Assembly (NCBI GenBank): GCA_002299675.1 | Contig: DBOW01000008.1 | Coordinates: 9,315 to 17,085, forward strand | Direction: 5' to 3' | Length of the DNA: 7,771 bases | From: Solobacterium sp. UBA636 | Lineage (GTDB): Bacteria; Bacillota_I; Bacilli_A; Erysipelotrichales; Erysipelotrichaceae | Shown here: in pieces, positions 1-6,188 of the stretch | Numbering within the stretch: the first letter of the stretch is position 1 | How the letters are laid out: every line of letters begins with the position of its first letter | The notes under the pieces: model-generated | What the model was told of the DNA's origin: nothing | Databases searched by the model: none | What the model saw: the letters and a program-made list of their open reading frames with translations, nothing else | Made by a program: the position numbers and the translations under genes

Positions 1-93
1 AATGCGGTTGATATGCATAAGGAGGATCTGAATTCAGATTCATTAAAAGCTTATCCAATGCTGCTGAAACCGGTGATTAATTATCAGAATTAG
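1..93 (+). CDS. 3' end of an unidentified gene (partial)
   Basis: Only this plus-strand frame is open from the left edge; the other two hit stops within the first 30 bases. It encodes 30 residues and ends at TAA-free TAG (91-93). The C-terminus contains the stretch AYPMLLKPVINYQN. A strong intrinsic terminator begins 10 bases after the stop, which supports this being a real gene end rather than chance. I do not recognise the family from 30 residues. In many Bacillota the genes before rimP are proS and polC, but nothing here lets me assign either. The AAGGAGG at 19-25 lies inside codons and has no start codon at a useful distance. Confidence 0.55.
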   Translation, partial: NAVDMHKEDLNSDSLKAYPMLLKPVINYQN

Positions 94-102
94 TTTATAA
101 TA

Positions 103-136
103 GGTTAAGGAAATGATGTCTTCCTTAACCTTTTTT
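103..136 (+). terminator. Intrinsic terminator of the upstream gene
   Basis: A perfect 10-bp stem is formed by GGTTAAGGAA (103-112) and TTCCTTAACC (121-130), with an 8-nt loop, followed at once by six T residues (131-136). It lies 10 bases after the upstream stop codon and separates that gene from the antiporter. The opposite strand has no T-run after the stem, so it should work in the plus direction only. Confidence 0.9.
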
Positions 137-138
137 AA

Positions 139-174
139 GGTTTAAACCGCTGTCACGCTGATGACGTCTATAGT
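139..174 (+). promoter_or_regulatory. Possible promoter/operator region of the antiporter
   Basis: After the terminator, the gap before the antiporter must hold its promoter if it is transcribed alone. TATAGT at 169-174 matches the sigma-A -10 box at five of six positions, but I see no convincing -35 at 16-18 bases upstream. A perfect 10-bp palindrome, GGTTTAAACC, lies at 139-148 and could be a repressor site or chance in AT-rich DNA. Both calls are weak. Confidence 0.22.
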
Positions 175-199
175 CTTTTTTGTGATGGGGGTAAGTTAG

Positions 200-1363
200 A
201 TGCTGGGAAGTATTGCGTTTATAATTTTAGCTGGTTTATGTGGAAGTCTTCTGTTTAAGAAAATTAAGCTTCCAGGTCTTATTGGCATGTTACTGGCGGG
301 TATAATAATTGGACCTGGTTTTTTAAATATACTGGATGATTCTATTCTGAATATTTCGGCATATATCAGAAAAATAGCTTTAATCATTATATTAAGCCGG
401 GCAGGTCTTGGCTTGGATCTGGACTCGCTGAAGAAAAATGGGCGTCCAGCCTTTCTCTTGAGTTTTGTGCCGGCAGCTTTTGAATTAATCGTTATTACAA
501 TAATCGGACCAGTGCTTTTTAATATAAGCTACATTGAAGCTGCCATACTGGGAACAGTGCTTGCGGCTGTATCGCCAGCGGTAATCGTACCAAGAATGCT
601 TAAGCTCAAGGAAGAGGGCTATAGGGATATACCAGAGATGATACTGGCAGGGGCCAGTGTAGATGATATTTTTGTCATTGTGCTCTTTACAAGTTTTACG
701 GCTATGGCCAAAGGGGATGCGGTATCTATTCTGACTTATGTCAATATTCCTTTTTCCATAGTAACAGGTATTTTAATCGGTATTTTTTCAGCCTTTGTGC
801 TTAAAGGCGTTTATAAATATATTAAACTTGATGGAGTAAGTAAAACACTTGTTATGTTTGGTATATCACTGATGCTTGTATCTATAGAGGATAAGCTTAA
901 TACGGTCCTTACTTTTTCTTCTCTGATTTCTATAATGGTTATGGGCATGGCTTTAAAGAGAATTGATGAGGGATCTGTGAAACAGCTGGGTACTGTTTAT
1001 AATAAGCTCTGGATACCAGGTGAGATATTTCTGTTTGTACTGGTAGGAGCGATAGCTGATTTGAGCTATATTGAATCAATAGGTTTAACAGCTTTAATGC
1101 TGATTGTCATTGGGCTTGTAGGCAGAATGATGGGTACAGCTTTATGTCTGGTTAAGACAAAGTTTAATCCCGGGGAAAGGCTTTTCTGCATGCTGTCATA
1201 TCTGCCTAAGGCAACAGTGCAGGCTTCAATCGGTCCTCTGGCTCTGGCTATGGGACTTGAATGTGGAAGTCTGGTTTTGTCCTTCGCGGTACTTTCGATA
1301 GTCTTTACGGCACCGTTAGGAGCGATTTTAATCGATAAAACTTATCATAAGTTATTGAATTAG
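200..1363 (+). CDS. Cation/proton antiporter, SLC9B/NHA-like (CPA2, Na_H_exchanger fold)
   Basis: This is a 387-residue hydrophobic protein with about 12 likely membrane segments throughout, matching the Na+/H+ exchanger fold. Seen motifs are SRAGLGLD (66-73), the SPAVIVPRML stretch (125-134), an Asp-Asp pair in GASVDDI (151-157), Arg309 in a late helix, and YLPKATVQA (334-342). In the CPA2 group the Asp-Asp pair is the ion/proton site and marks electrogenic exchange. The RAGLGLD and LPKATVQA motifs recall the SLC9B/NHA branch more than bacterial KefB or NhaP. No C-terminal TrkA-N regulatory domain is present. The likely role is export of Na+ or Li+ in exchange for protons at the cell membrane; the ion cannot be read from sequence. 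GGGGG at 187-191 stands 8 bases before the ATG. The gene stands alone after a terminator, and its stop overlaps the proposed rimP promoter. Confidence 0.88.
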   Translation: MLGSIAFIILAGLCGSLLFKKIKLPGLIGMLLAGIIIGPGFLNILDDSILNISAYIRKIALIIILSRAGLGLDLDSLKKNGRPAFLLSFVPAAFELIVITIIGPVLFNISYIEAAILGTVLAAVSPAVIVPRMLKLKEEGYRDIPEMILAGASVDDIFVIVLFTSFTAMAKGDAVSILTYVNIPFSIVTGILIGIFSAFVLKGVYKYIKLDGVSKTLVMFGISLMLVSIEDKLNTVLTFSSLISIMVMGMALKRIDEGSVKQLGTVYNKLWIPGEIFLFVLVGAIADLSYIESIGLTALMLIVIGLVGRMMGTALCLVKTKFNPGERLFCMLSYLPKATVQASIGPLALAMGLECGSLVLSFAVLSIVFTAPLGAILIDKTYHKLLN

Positions 1364-1383
1364 GGCTTTAAAAATAATAAAAT
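1355..1383 (+). promoter_or_regulatory. Candidate sigma-A promoter of the rimP-rbfA operon
   Basis: TTGAAT (1355-1360, four of six against TTGACA) and TAAAAT (1378-1383, five of six against TATAAT) are separated by exactly 17 bases. The -35 box overlaps the last antiporter codons. Transcription would start near 1390, just before the 1395-1414 hairpin and about 45 bases before the rimP start. This is inferred from consensus match only. Confidence 0.5.
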
Positions 1384-1394
1384 ACTTACGAAAC

Positions 1395-1414
1395 AGGAGG
1401 ACTTTGGTCCTCCT
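1395..1414 (+). promoter_or_regulatory. Perfect leader hairpin before rimP
   Basis: AGGAGGAC (1395-1402) pairs perfectly with GTCCTCCT (1407-1414) around a TTTG loop. The sequence after it (TAATTAATG) has no T-run, so it is a poor intrinsic terminator for the antiporter. If transcription starts near 1390, the stem forms the very 5' end of the operon mRNA and could protect it from 5'-end decay. The 3' arm contains CCTCC (1409-1413), which could instead pair with the rimP ribosome binding site GGAGG (1427-1431), but with only 5 bp. The stem is seen; its role is inferred. Confidence 0.6.
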
Positions 1415-1426
1415 TAATTAATGCCT

Positions 1427-1431
1427 GGAGG
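1427..1431 (+). promoter_or_regulatory. Ribosome binding site that sets the rimP start
   Basis: GGAGG followed by a 4-base spacer leads to ATG at 1436. The in-frame ATG at 1421 lies upstream of this site and has no binding site of its own at a usable distance: the next AGGAGG, at 1395-1400, is 20 bases away and buried in the hairpin. This favours the 1436 start. Confidence 0.8.
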
Positions 1432-1435
1432 TAAT

Positions 1436-1870
1436 ATGGAAGTAAACACTTTTAAGGAAGCTTTATCAAAAGATATTGAATCTGTGGGTTATCATCTTTA
1501 TTCTTTAACATATAAGAAGAAGGATAACATTCTGGAAGTACTGATTGATGAATCTCTGGATCTTGATGGTATATCAAGGCTGTCTGAGCTGATATCAGGT
1601 TTTATGGATAAATATGATAAAGATTTTGATGAATATCTGCTCGATGTTTCCTGTGCCGGCTGTGAGCGCAGAATCAGAAATGAAGATGAGCTTAGAAGAG
1701 CGGTTGGTGAATATGTGCATATTAAGACCAGGGAATTTGAGGAAGATGGATATCTGAAGTCTTTCGAAAACGGCAAGGTAACTGTTGAATATATGGATAA
1801 GACCAGGAAGAAGGCAGTTACAGTTAATTATGATGATATTAAAATGATTCGTTACGCAGTTAAGTTTTAA
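1436..1870 (+). CDS. rimP: Ribosome maturation factor RimP
   Basis: RimP binds the 30S subunit and helps its late assembly. The start at 1436 gives 144 residues, a normal length; an upstream ATG at 1421 would add five residues but lacks a binding site. The N-terminal half has the family pattern of an early GYHLYSL strand (18-24), LEVLID (33-38), and YLLDVS before the signature loop. The C-terminal SH3-like half runs from about 88 to 144 with VHIKT, GYLKSF and KVTVEY. The signature usually written SSPG(L/I)xR reads SCAGCER (72-78), so Pro is lost and a Cys-X2-Cys pair appears. The position directly before nusA, with a 12-base gap, is the standard arrangement and confirms the call. It is the first gene of the operon. 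Antisense reading frames across it are shadows. Confidence 0.92.
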   Translation: MEVNTFKEALSKDIESVGYHLYSLTYKKKDNILEVLIDESLDLDGISRLSELISGFMDKYDKDFDEYLLDVSCAGCERRIRNEDELRRAVGEYVHIKTREFEEDGYLKSFENGKVTVEYMDKTRKKAVTVNYDDIKMIRYAVKF

Positions 1871-1882
1871 AGGAGTAAGAAA

Positions 1883-3655
1883 ATGAGCGGAATTAATTTA
1901 AAATCAAAAGCTTTTCTGGACAGTCTTCGTCTTTTTGAAGAGGATAGAAAGATTGATCCTGAATTCATCATTGATGTTCTGAAGGAAGCTATCACTAAAA
2001 CTTATCAGAAGCATATCGATGCCCCAGAGGCCAAGGTGAGAATTGAAGTTACTCCTAAGGAGATGAAGATTTATCATATTCTGGAAGTAGTTGATGATGA
2101 TTCTGATACTTTTGATGAGACTCTTGATATTCTGGAATCAGATGCCAAGCTGATTAATCCGGATGCCAAGATTGGTGACAGTATTGAGAAGGAAGTTGAT
2201 TTCTCAGAAATCGGCCGCACTTCTGTCAATGTAGCCAAGCAGATGCTTAAGCAGAAGATCAAGGAATTTGAGAAGCAGAGAGTCTATGATGAATACAAGG
2301 ATAAGGAATTTGAACTTATCAGCGGTATTGTCAAGACAGTTGAAGATAAATATGTGCTGGTAGATATTAAGAATACTATCGGTATCCTTTTAAAGAGTGA
2401 ACAGATTCCTGGCGAAGTATATCGCGAGGGACAGAGTATTCGCTGCATCATTAAGGAAGTAAACCGTAACTCAAAGGGTTCACAGGTTGCCCTGTCACGT
2501 GCTGATGCGATGTTTGTAAAGAGACTTTTTGAAAAAGAAGTACCAGAAATTCAGCAGGGTATCGTGGAAATCAAGGCTATTGCCAGAGAAGCTGGCGAAA
2601 GAACCAAGATGGCAGTATATTCAAGAATTGAAGATGTAGATCCAATCGGCGCCTGCATTGGCCCTAGAGGTCAGAGAGTTCAGCAGGTCATCATGGAAGT
2701 AAAGGGTGAAAAGGTTGATGTCTTTGAATGGAATGAAGATATTGGTGAACTGGTAAAGAATGCTTTATCACCTGCGGAGGTAAGAGCCTGCTTCTACGCC
2801 AATCAGCTGACAGATCCTGAAATGACAGATGAAATGCTTGAAAAGTATAAGGCCAGAAACAATCGTCCATTAATTGTGGTAGTTGATGATGACAAGTTAT
2901 CGGTAGCCATCGGCAAAAAGGGCAAGAATGCCAAGCTGGCTGTTAAGCTGACTAACCGCAAGATCGATATCAAGACTGAATCAGCTGTAAGAGAGATGGG
3001 CGTTGATGTTGAAGCGGCTGTTGCGGAATTTAAGGAAGACCAGGAAAGAATTGCCAGAGAACAGGAAAAGAAGCAGTTCCTTGCCACTCAGGAAGAAGCC
3101 CTGGAGAGAAGAAAAGAATTTGATGCGGCTATTGCCGATATGGACGATAATGGTTTTGCGGACAAGGCCTATGACGAGGATGATGAGGGACCTTTAGAGG
3201 AAACTACTATCGTTGATTTAAGAAGTGAAAATGTAACTGAGGAAGCAGCTGAGGAAGAAACAGCTGAAACAGCAGCTGAAACTGAAACCGCTGAAGAAGT
3301 TAAGGAAGAAGTAAAAGCTGAGGAACCAGTTAAGGAAGAAAAACCAAAGAGAGTCAGAAAGCCTTTAACTCCTAAGACTGATTATGTATCTAAGTTTGAA
3401 GAGTTCGCTGGAACAGGCAAGAAGGAAGAAAATACTCCAGCCAAGAAGCGCAAGAAGAAGGATGATACCGAAAGAAGAGTCCGTGCTGAAGATCTGGAAA
3501 AGAAAGAGTATAACGACGATGTTAAGCCTTTCTATTCTGAAGAAGAGCTTGAAGAAATTGAGGCTATGGAACAGGAAGAAGAAGATAACAGCTGGATCAA
3601 CGATGATGACATCGACTTCGATGAGTATGATGAATACTACGAACAGGAGAATTAA
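1883..3655 (+). CDS. nusA: Transcription termination/antitermination factor NusA with long acidic C-terminal tail
   Basis: NusA binds RNA polymerase and nascent RNA and controls pausing, termination and antitermination. AGGAG (1871-1875) is 7 bases before ATG. The 590 residues divide into an RNAP-binding N-terminal domain (1-125), an S1 domain (about 140-206), KH1 (about 228-283, GPRG at 260-263) and KH2 (about 329-365, GKKG at 344-347). This core resembles the roughly 370-residue NusA of Bacillus. The remaining 220 or so residues are extra: a charged helix-like stretch (375-415), an acidic Ala/Glu/Thr region (431-486), a basic cluster (487-493 and 520-526) and a very acidic, aromatic C-terminus rich in Asp and Tyr. 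This tail should be disordered. Mollicute NusA proteins also carry long C-terminal extensions, and in Mycoplasma pneumoniae NusA bridges RNA polymerase and ribosome. A similar role here is inference. Its stop overlaps the rnpM start by 1 base. Confidence 0.96.
   Translation: MSGINLKSKAFLDSLRLFEEDRKIDPEFIIDVLKEAITKTYQKHIDAPEAKVRIEVTPKEMKIYHILEVVDDDSDTFDETLDILESDAKLINPDAKIGDSIEKEVDFSEIGRTSVNVAKQMLKQKIKEFEKQRVYDEYKDKEFELISGIVKTVEDKYVLVDIKNTIGILLKSEQIPGEVYREGQSIRCIIKEVNRNSKGSQVALSRADAMFVKRLFEKEVPEIQQGIVEIKAIAREAGERTKMAVYSRIEDVDPIGACIGPRGQRVQQVIMEVKGEKVDVFEWNEDIGELVKNALSPAEVRACFYANQLTDPEMTDEMLEKYKARNNRPLIVVVDDDKLSVAIGKKGKNAKLAVKLTNRKIDIKTESAVREMGVDVEAAVAEFKEDQERIAREQEKKQFLATQEEALERRKEFDAAIADMDDNGFADKAYDEDDEGPLEETTIVDLRSENVTEEAAEEETAETAAETETAEEVKEEVKAEEPVKEEKPKRVRKPLTPKTDYVSKFEEFAGTGKKEENTPAKKRKKKDDTERRVRAEDLEKKEYNDDVKPFYSEEELEEIEAMEQEEEDNSWINDDDIDFDEYDEYYEQEN
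3239..3346 (+). repeat. Low-complexity Glu/Ala/Thr/Lys coding repeat in the nusA tail
   Basis: This stretch encodes residues 453-488 of NusA and uses few codon types, with repeated CAGCTGA-like units. AGTTAAGGAAGAA occurs twice exactly (3298-3310 and 3328-3340), 30 bases apart and in frame, encoding the repeated VKEE motif. Such a tract can change length by replication slippage, so tail length may vary among strains. Confidence 0.6.
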
Positions 3656-3912
3656 TGAAAAAAATTCCAATGCGCAAATGTCTGGCAACCGGACAGTCCT
3701 TTCCTAAAAAAGAACTGTTGAGAATTGTCCGTACACCAGAGGGTGAAGTAAGAGTTGATGAAACAGGCAAGCTTAATGGCAAGGGAGCCTATATTTCTAA
3801 AACTCCAGAAGCACTTGCGATTCTTAAAAATAAGAAGCTTTTAAACAGAGCACTTGAAACTGAAGTAAACGATGATGTTTACAGGGAGATAGAGAACATA
3901 ATTAATAAATAA
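3655..3912 (+). CDS. rnpM: RNase P modulator RnpM (YlxR family)
   Basis: This 85-residue protein belongs to the YlxR family, small RNA-binding proteins found between nusA and infB in Bacillota. In Bacillus subtilis the protein was shown to bind the RNase P RNA and modulate RNase P activity, hence RnpM. Seen motifs are MRKCLATGQ (6-14), KKELLRIVR (18-26) and GKGAYI (42-47, usually GRGAYI). AGGAG (3645-3649), inside the end of nusA, is 5 bases before the start. The ATG overlaps the nusA stop (TAATG), so the two are probably translationally coupled. The L7Ae-like ylxQ gene that usually follows is missing: infB starts 14 bases after this stop. The length and motifs look complete. Confidence 0.93.
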   Translation: MKKIPMRKCLATGQSFPKKELLRIVRTPEGEVRVDETGKLNGKGAYISKTPEALAILKNKKLLNRALETEVNDDVYREIENIINK

Positions 3913-3914
3913 GA

Positions 3915-3920
3915 AGGAGG
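3915..3920 (+). promoter_or_regulatory. Strong ribosome binding site of infB
   Basis: AGGAGG lies within AAGAAGGAGGT, with a 6-base spacer to ATG at 3927. It is the best-placed Shine-Dalgarno in the operon, and infB is one of the two downstream genes of this operon that does not rely on stop/start overlap. Confidence 0.85.
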
Positions 3921-3926
3921 TAGATT

Positions 3927-5765
3927 ATGGCTAAGCAGACTTATAAGAAACATTTAAACAAAAATAATAAGTCAAATAATTATAAGGGAAACAACAGTAA
4001 AAAAGAAAATGTAAAGATTGAGGCAATCAACTATACAGAGGGTATTACTGTTGGCGAACTTGCGAATAAGATCAATCGCAATTCGGGCGAAATTATTAAG
4101 TTATTGTTTATGCTTGGTAAGGTGTTAACTATCAATTCTCCTCTAGATGATGAGAACGTAGAACTGATCTGTATGGAATGGGGTATTACTCCAACCAAAA
4201 TAGATGAAGAAGAAGAGGAATCACTGGCTGATGATGTAGCTGATGATCCTAAGGATTTAAGAGAAAGGGCGCCAATTGTTACTATCATGGGTCATGTTGA
4301 CCATGGTAAGACATCAATTCTGGATGCCTTCAGAAAATCAAATGTTGTATCTGGTGAATTTGGCGGTATCACTCAGCATATCGGTGCCTACCAGGTTGAT
4401 GTCAATGGCAAAAAGATTACCTTCCTGGATACTCCAGGACATGAAGCTTTCACTGCCATGCGTCAAAGAGGTGCCAGTGTTACCGATGTATCGATTATTG
4501 TTGTTGCGGCTGATGATGGCGTAATGCCTCAGACCATTGAAGCGATTGACCACTCCAAAGCTGCCAAAGTACCGGTAATTATTGCGGTAAACAAGATGGA
4601 TAAACCAGGTGCCAATCCGGAAAAAGTCAAGTCAGCTCTTTCTGACTTAGACCTGGTACCGGAAGAATGGGGAGGCGATACAATCTTTGTAGAATGTTCC
4701 GCCAAGACTGGCCAGGGCTTAAAGGACCTGCTGGAAACAATTCTGGTTGTTGCCGAAGTTAAAGACCTTAAGGCCAATCCTAAGAAACTGGCTACCGGTA
4801 CCGTTATTGAAGCCAAGCTTGATAAGGGCAGAGGCCCTGTATCAACACTCTTGGTACAGAATGGTACACTTAGACAGGGCGACTCGATTGTAGTAGGCGC
4901 CTGCTATGGCAAGGTTCGTAAGATGATAAACGACAAGGGTGAGGAAATTAAGGAAGCTCTTCCTTCAACTCCAGTGGAAATTCTGGGTCTTGACGCTGTA
5001 CCTGTTGCCGGTGACAACTTCAAAGTATTCACCGATGACAAGGACGCCAGAGCTGTTGCCGCAGCCAGAGCCAAGACCAAGATTGAAAAAGAAAGAAACG
5101 CTACCAGTGCCATGTCACTTGATGATCTGTCAGCTCAGATTGAAGCCGGTGAAATCAAGGAAGTGCCGGTTATCGTTAAAGCCGATGTTCAGGGTACAGC
5201 TGAAGCTGTTGCCTCATCACTTTCCAAGATTGATGTTGATGGTGTAAAGGTAAATATTATCCGTCATTCAGCTGGTTCAATTTCTGAGTCTGATGTAATT
5301 CTGGCTTCAGTATCTAAGGCTGTAATCTACGGCTTTAATGTAAGACCTGATGCCAATGTCAGAAAGAAGGCAGCTGAAGAGGGTGTAGATATCCGTCTTC
5401 ACAACATTATCTATAAGGCTGTAGAAGAAATGGAAGCTGCCATGAAGGGTATGCTGGCACCAGTGTATGAAGAAGTAGTAACTGGTCAGGCCGAAGTAAG
5501 AAAGACCTACAAAGTTTCCAAGGTGGGCACAATTGCCGGCTGTATGGTTACTGAAGGCAAGATTGTCCGCAACTCCAAAGTACGCCTAATCAGAAATGGC
5601 ATTGTCATCTATACTGGCGTACTGGGCTCATTAAAACGTTTTGAAAACGATGCCAAGGAAGTTGTACAGGGCTATGAATGCGGTATGACAATCGATGGCT
5701 ATAACGACATCAAGGAACAGGATATCATCGAAGGCTATGTTGACCAGGAGGTTAAACAGGACTAA
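3927..5765 (+). CDS. infB: Translation initiation factor IF-2
   Basis: IF2 is the GTPase that places formyl-Met-tRNA on the 30S subunit and promotes 50S joining. The protein has 612 residues, on the short side for the family (about 716 in B. subtilis) because the N-terminal extension is small. It starts with a Lys/Asn-rich leader (1-36), then one IF2_N domain (about 39-88) and an acidic linker (92-110). The GTPase domain follows with G1 GHVDHGKT (122-129), the switch I stretch GGITQHIGAY (146-155), G3 DTPGHEAF (168-175), G4 NKMD (222-225) and G5 SAK (258-260). Domain 2 covers about 285-375, domain 3 about 412-515, and the tRNA-binding C2 domain about 520-610, including VGTIAGCMVTEGKI. All catalytic motifs are intact. 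Its stop overlaps the rbfA start by 1 base. Confidence 0.98.
   Translation: MAKQTYKKHLNKNNKSNNYKGNNSKKENVKIEAINYTEGITVGELANKINRNSGEIIKLLFMLGKVLTINSPLDDENVELICMEWGITPTKIDEEEEESLADDVADDPKDLRERAPIVTIMGHVDHGKTSILDAFRKSNVVSGEFGGITQHIGAYQVDVNGKKITFLDTPGHEAFTAMRQRGASVTDVSIIVVAADDGVMPQTIEAIDHSKAAKVPVIIAVNKMDKPGANPEKVKSALSDLDLVPEEWGGDTIFVECSAKTGQGLKDLLETILVVAEVKDLKANPKKLATGTVIEAKLDKGRGPVSTLLVQNGTLRQGDSIVVGACYGKVRKMINDKGEEIKEALPSTPVEILGLDAVPVAGDNFKVFTDDKDARAVAAARAKTKIEKERNATSAMSLDDLSAQIEAGEIKEVPVIVKADVQGTAEAVASSLSKIDVDGVKVNIIRHSAGSISESDVILASVSKAVIYGFNVRPDANVRKKAAEEGVDIRLHNIIYKAVEEMEAAMKGMLAPVYEEVVTGQAEVRKTYKVSKVGTIAGCMVTEGKIVRNSKVRLIRNGIVIYTGVLGSLKRFENDAKEVVQGYECGMTIDGYNDIKEQDIIEGYVDQEVKQD
5746..5761 (+). 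promoter_or_regulatory. Oddly spaced ribosome binding sites before rbfA
   Basis: AGGAGG (5746-5751) is 13 bases before the rbfA ATG, longer than usual. A weaker AGGA (5758-5761) is only 3 bases before it. Neither is ideally placed, so rbfA probably depends on ribosomes finishing infB at the overlapping TAATG. Confidence 0.55.
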
Positions 5766-6088
5766 TGCCTTCAAGAGTAGATAAACTTGATTCCCTGTTT
5801 CAGAAAGAAATATCAAACATCATCATGACTGAACTGGACATGAAAAAAATCGGTTTCTGTACAGTCTCTGATGTAAAGATTACTGGTGATTTATCTTTAG
5901 CCAGAGTCTATGTCTCGTTCTTAGGTAAAAACTATTCCATTCAGGAATTAAGAAAACAGAAAGGCTTTATCCGTAAAGAACTTTCTCACCGTCTGAGCAT
6001 GCGCAAGATGCCAGACCTGGAGTTTGTCCTGGATGATACGCTGGAAAAAGCTCAAAGAATTGAAGATATTCTTTCCAAGAACCAATAA
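5765..6088 (+). CDS. rbfA: 30S ribosome-binding factor RbfA
   Basis: RbfA is a small KH-fold protein that binds 16S rRNA and assists late 30S maturation. The 107 residues show the N-terminal pattern RVDKLDSLFQKEISNII (4-20), the strand VSDVKIT (34-40), LARVYVSFLG (45-54), and the C-terminal signature KGFIRKELSHRL (66-77) followed by MPDLEFVLDDTLEKAQRI (82-99). Length and domain content are typical. It overlaps the infB stop by 1 base (TAATG) and is the last gene of the operon, with a strong terminator 4 bases downstream. In many Bacillota truB and ribF follow; here the operon stops, so pseudouridine synthase TruB must be encoded elsewhere if present. Confidence 0.95.
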   Translation: MPSRVDKLDSLFQKEISNIIMTELDMKKIGFCTVSDVKITGDLSLARVYVSFLGKNYSIQELRKQKGFIRKELSHRLSMRKMPDLEFVLDDTLEKAQRIEDILSKNQ

Positions 6089-6092
6089 ATTG

Positions 6093-6125
6093 AAATGAAC
6101 CACTCTTTATGAATGGTTCATTTTT
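6093..6125 (+). terminator. Terminator of the rimP-rbfA operon
   Basis: AAATGAACCA (6093-6102) pairs with TGGTTCATTT (6114-6123). After one C/A mismatch two further pairs (6104-6105 with 6111-6112) close a 5-nt loop. The descending arm runs into five T residues (6121-6125), then CTTT. It starts 4 bases after the rbfA stop. An ATG at 6109 inside this stem is in frame with the sigma gene but cannot be its start. Confidence 0.92.
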
Positions 6126-6135
6126 CTTTAAAACT

Positions 6136-6174
6136 GATAATATTTCTGTAACGTTTTATTACTTTCACAGTCTA
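6136..6174 (+). promoter_or_regulatory. Candidate promoters of the sigma/anti-sigma unit
   Basis: Two possibilities are visible. An ECF-like promoter would pair TGTAAC (6147-6152), close to the AAC-type -35 boxes of ECF sigma factors, with AGTCTA (6169-6174), resembling a CGTC-type -10, across 16 bases. That would suggest self-activation, but transcription would start only a few bases before the ribosome binding site. The other is a sigma-A -10, GATAAT (6136-6141, five of six), without a good -35. Neither is firm. Confidence 0.3.
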
Positions 6175-6182
6175 ATAAATGA

Positions 6183-6188
6183 AGGAGG
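6183..6188 (+). promoter_or_regulatory. Ribosome binding site that sets the sigma start
   Basis: AGGAGG is followed by two adjacent in-frame ATGs at 6190 and 6193. The spacer to 6190 is 1 base, too short; to 6193 it is 4 bases. The start is therefore placed at 6193, discarding a 28-residue upstream extension that would be read through the terminator. Confidence 0.8.

Noticed and set aside
1395..1414. Calling the rimP leader hairpin an intrinsic terminator of the antiporter
   Set aside because: The stem is perfect but lacks the T-run needed; TAATTAATG follows. It was kept as a leader structure instead.
1421..1435. RimP start at ATG 1421
   Set aside because: It is upstream of the only well-placed ribosome binding site (1427-1431); starting there would encode the binding site as MPGGN.
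3239..3346. A CRISPR-like or tandem-repeat array
   Set aside because: The repeats are short, irregular and in frame with NusA; they are low-complexity coding sequence without spacers.
3365..3688. A 107-residue hydrophobic minus-strand ORF opposite the nusA tail
   Set aside because: Antisense of GAA/GAG/GAT-rich codons reads as Phe, Leu and Ile, which imitates a membrane protein. There is no start context, and the sense frame is a known gene.
3384..3707. A 107-residue Lys/Arg/Ser-rich plus-strand ORF overlapping the nusA tail
   Set aside because: It is the shifted reading of the purine-rich acidic tail codons; it has no binding site and overlaps both nusA and rnpM.
4529..4816. A 95-residue minus-strand ORF inside infB
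   Set aside because: It lies opposite the conserved GTPase domain and is a codon-bias shadow without its own signals.
6136..6182. A riboswitch or long leader before the sigma gene
   Set aside because: Fewer than 60 bases remain between the terminator and the binding site, and I see no strong folded structure there.
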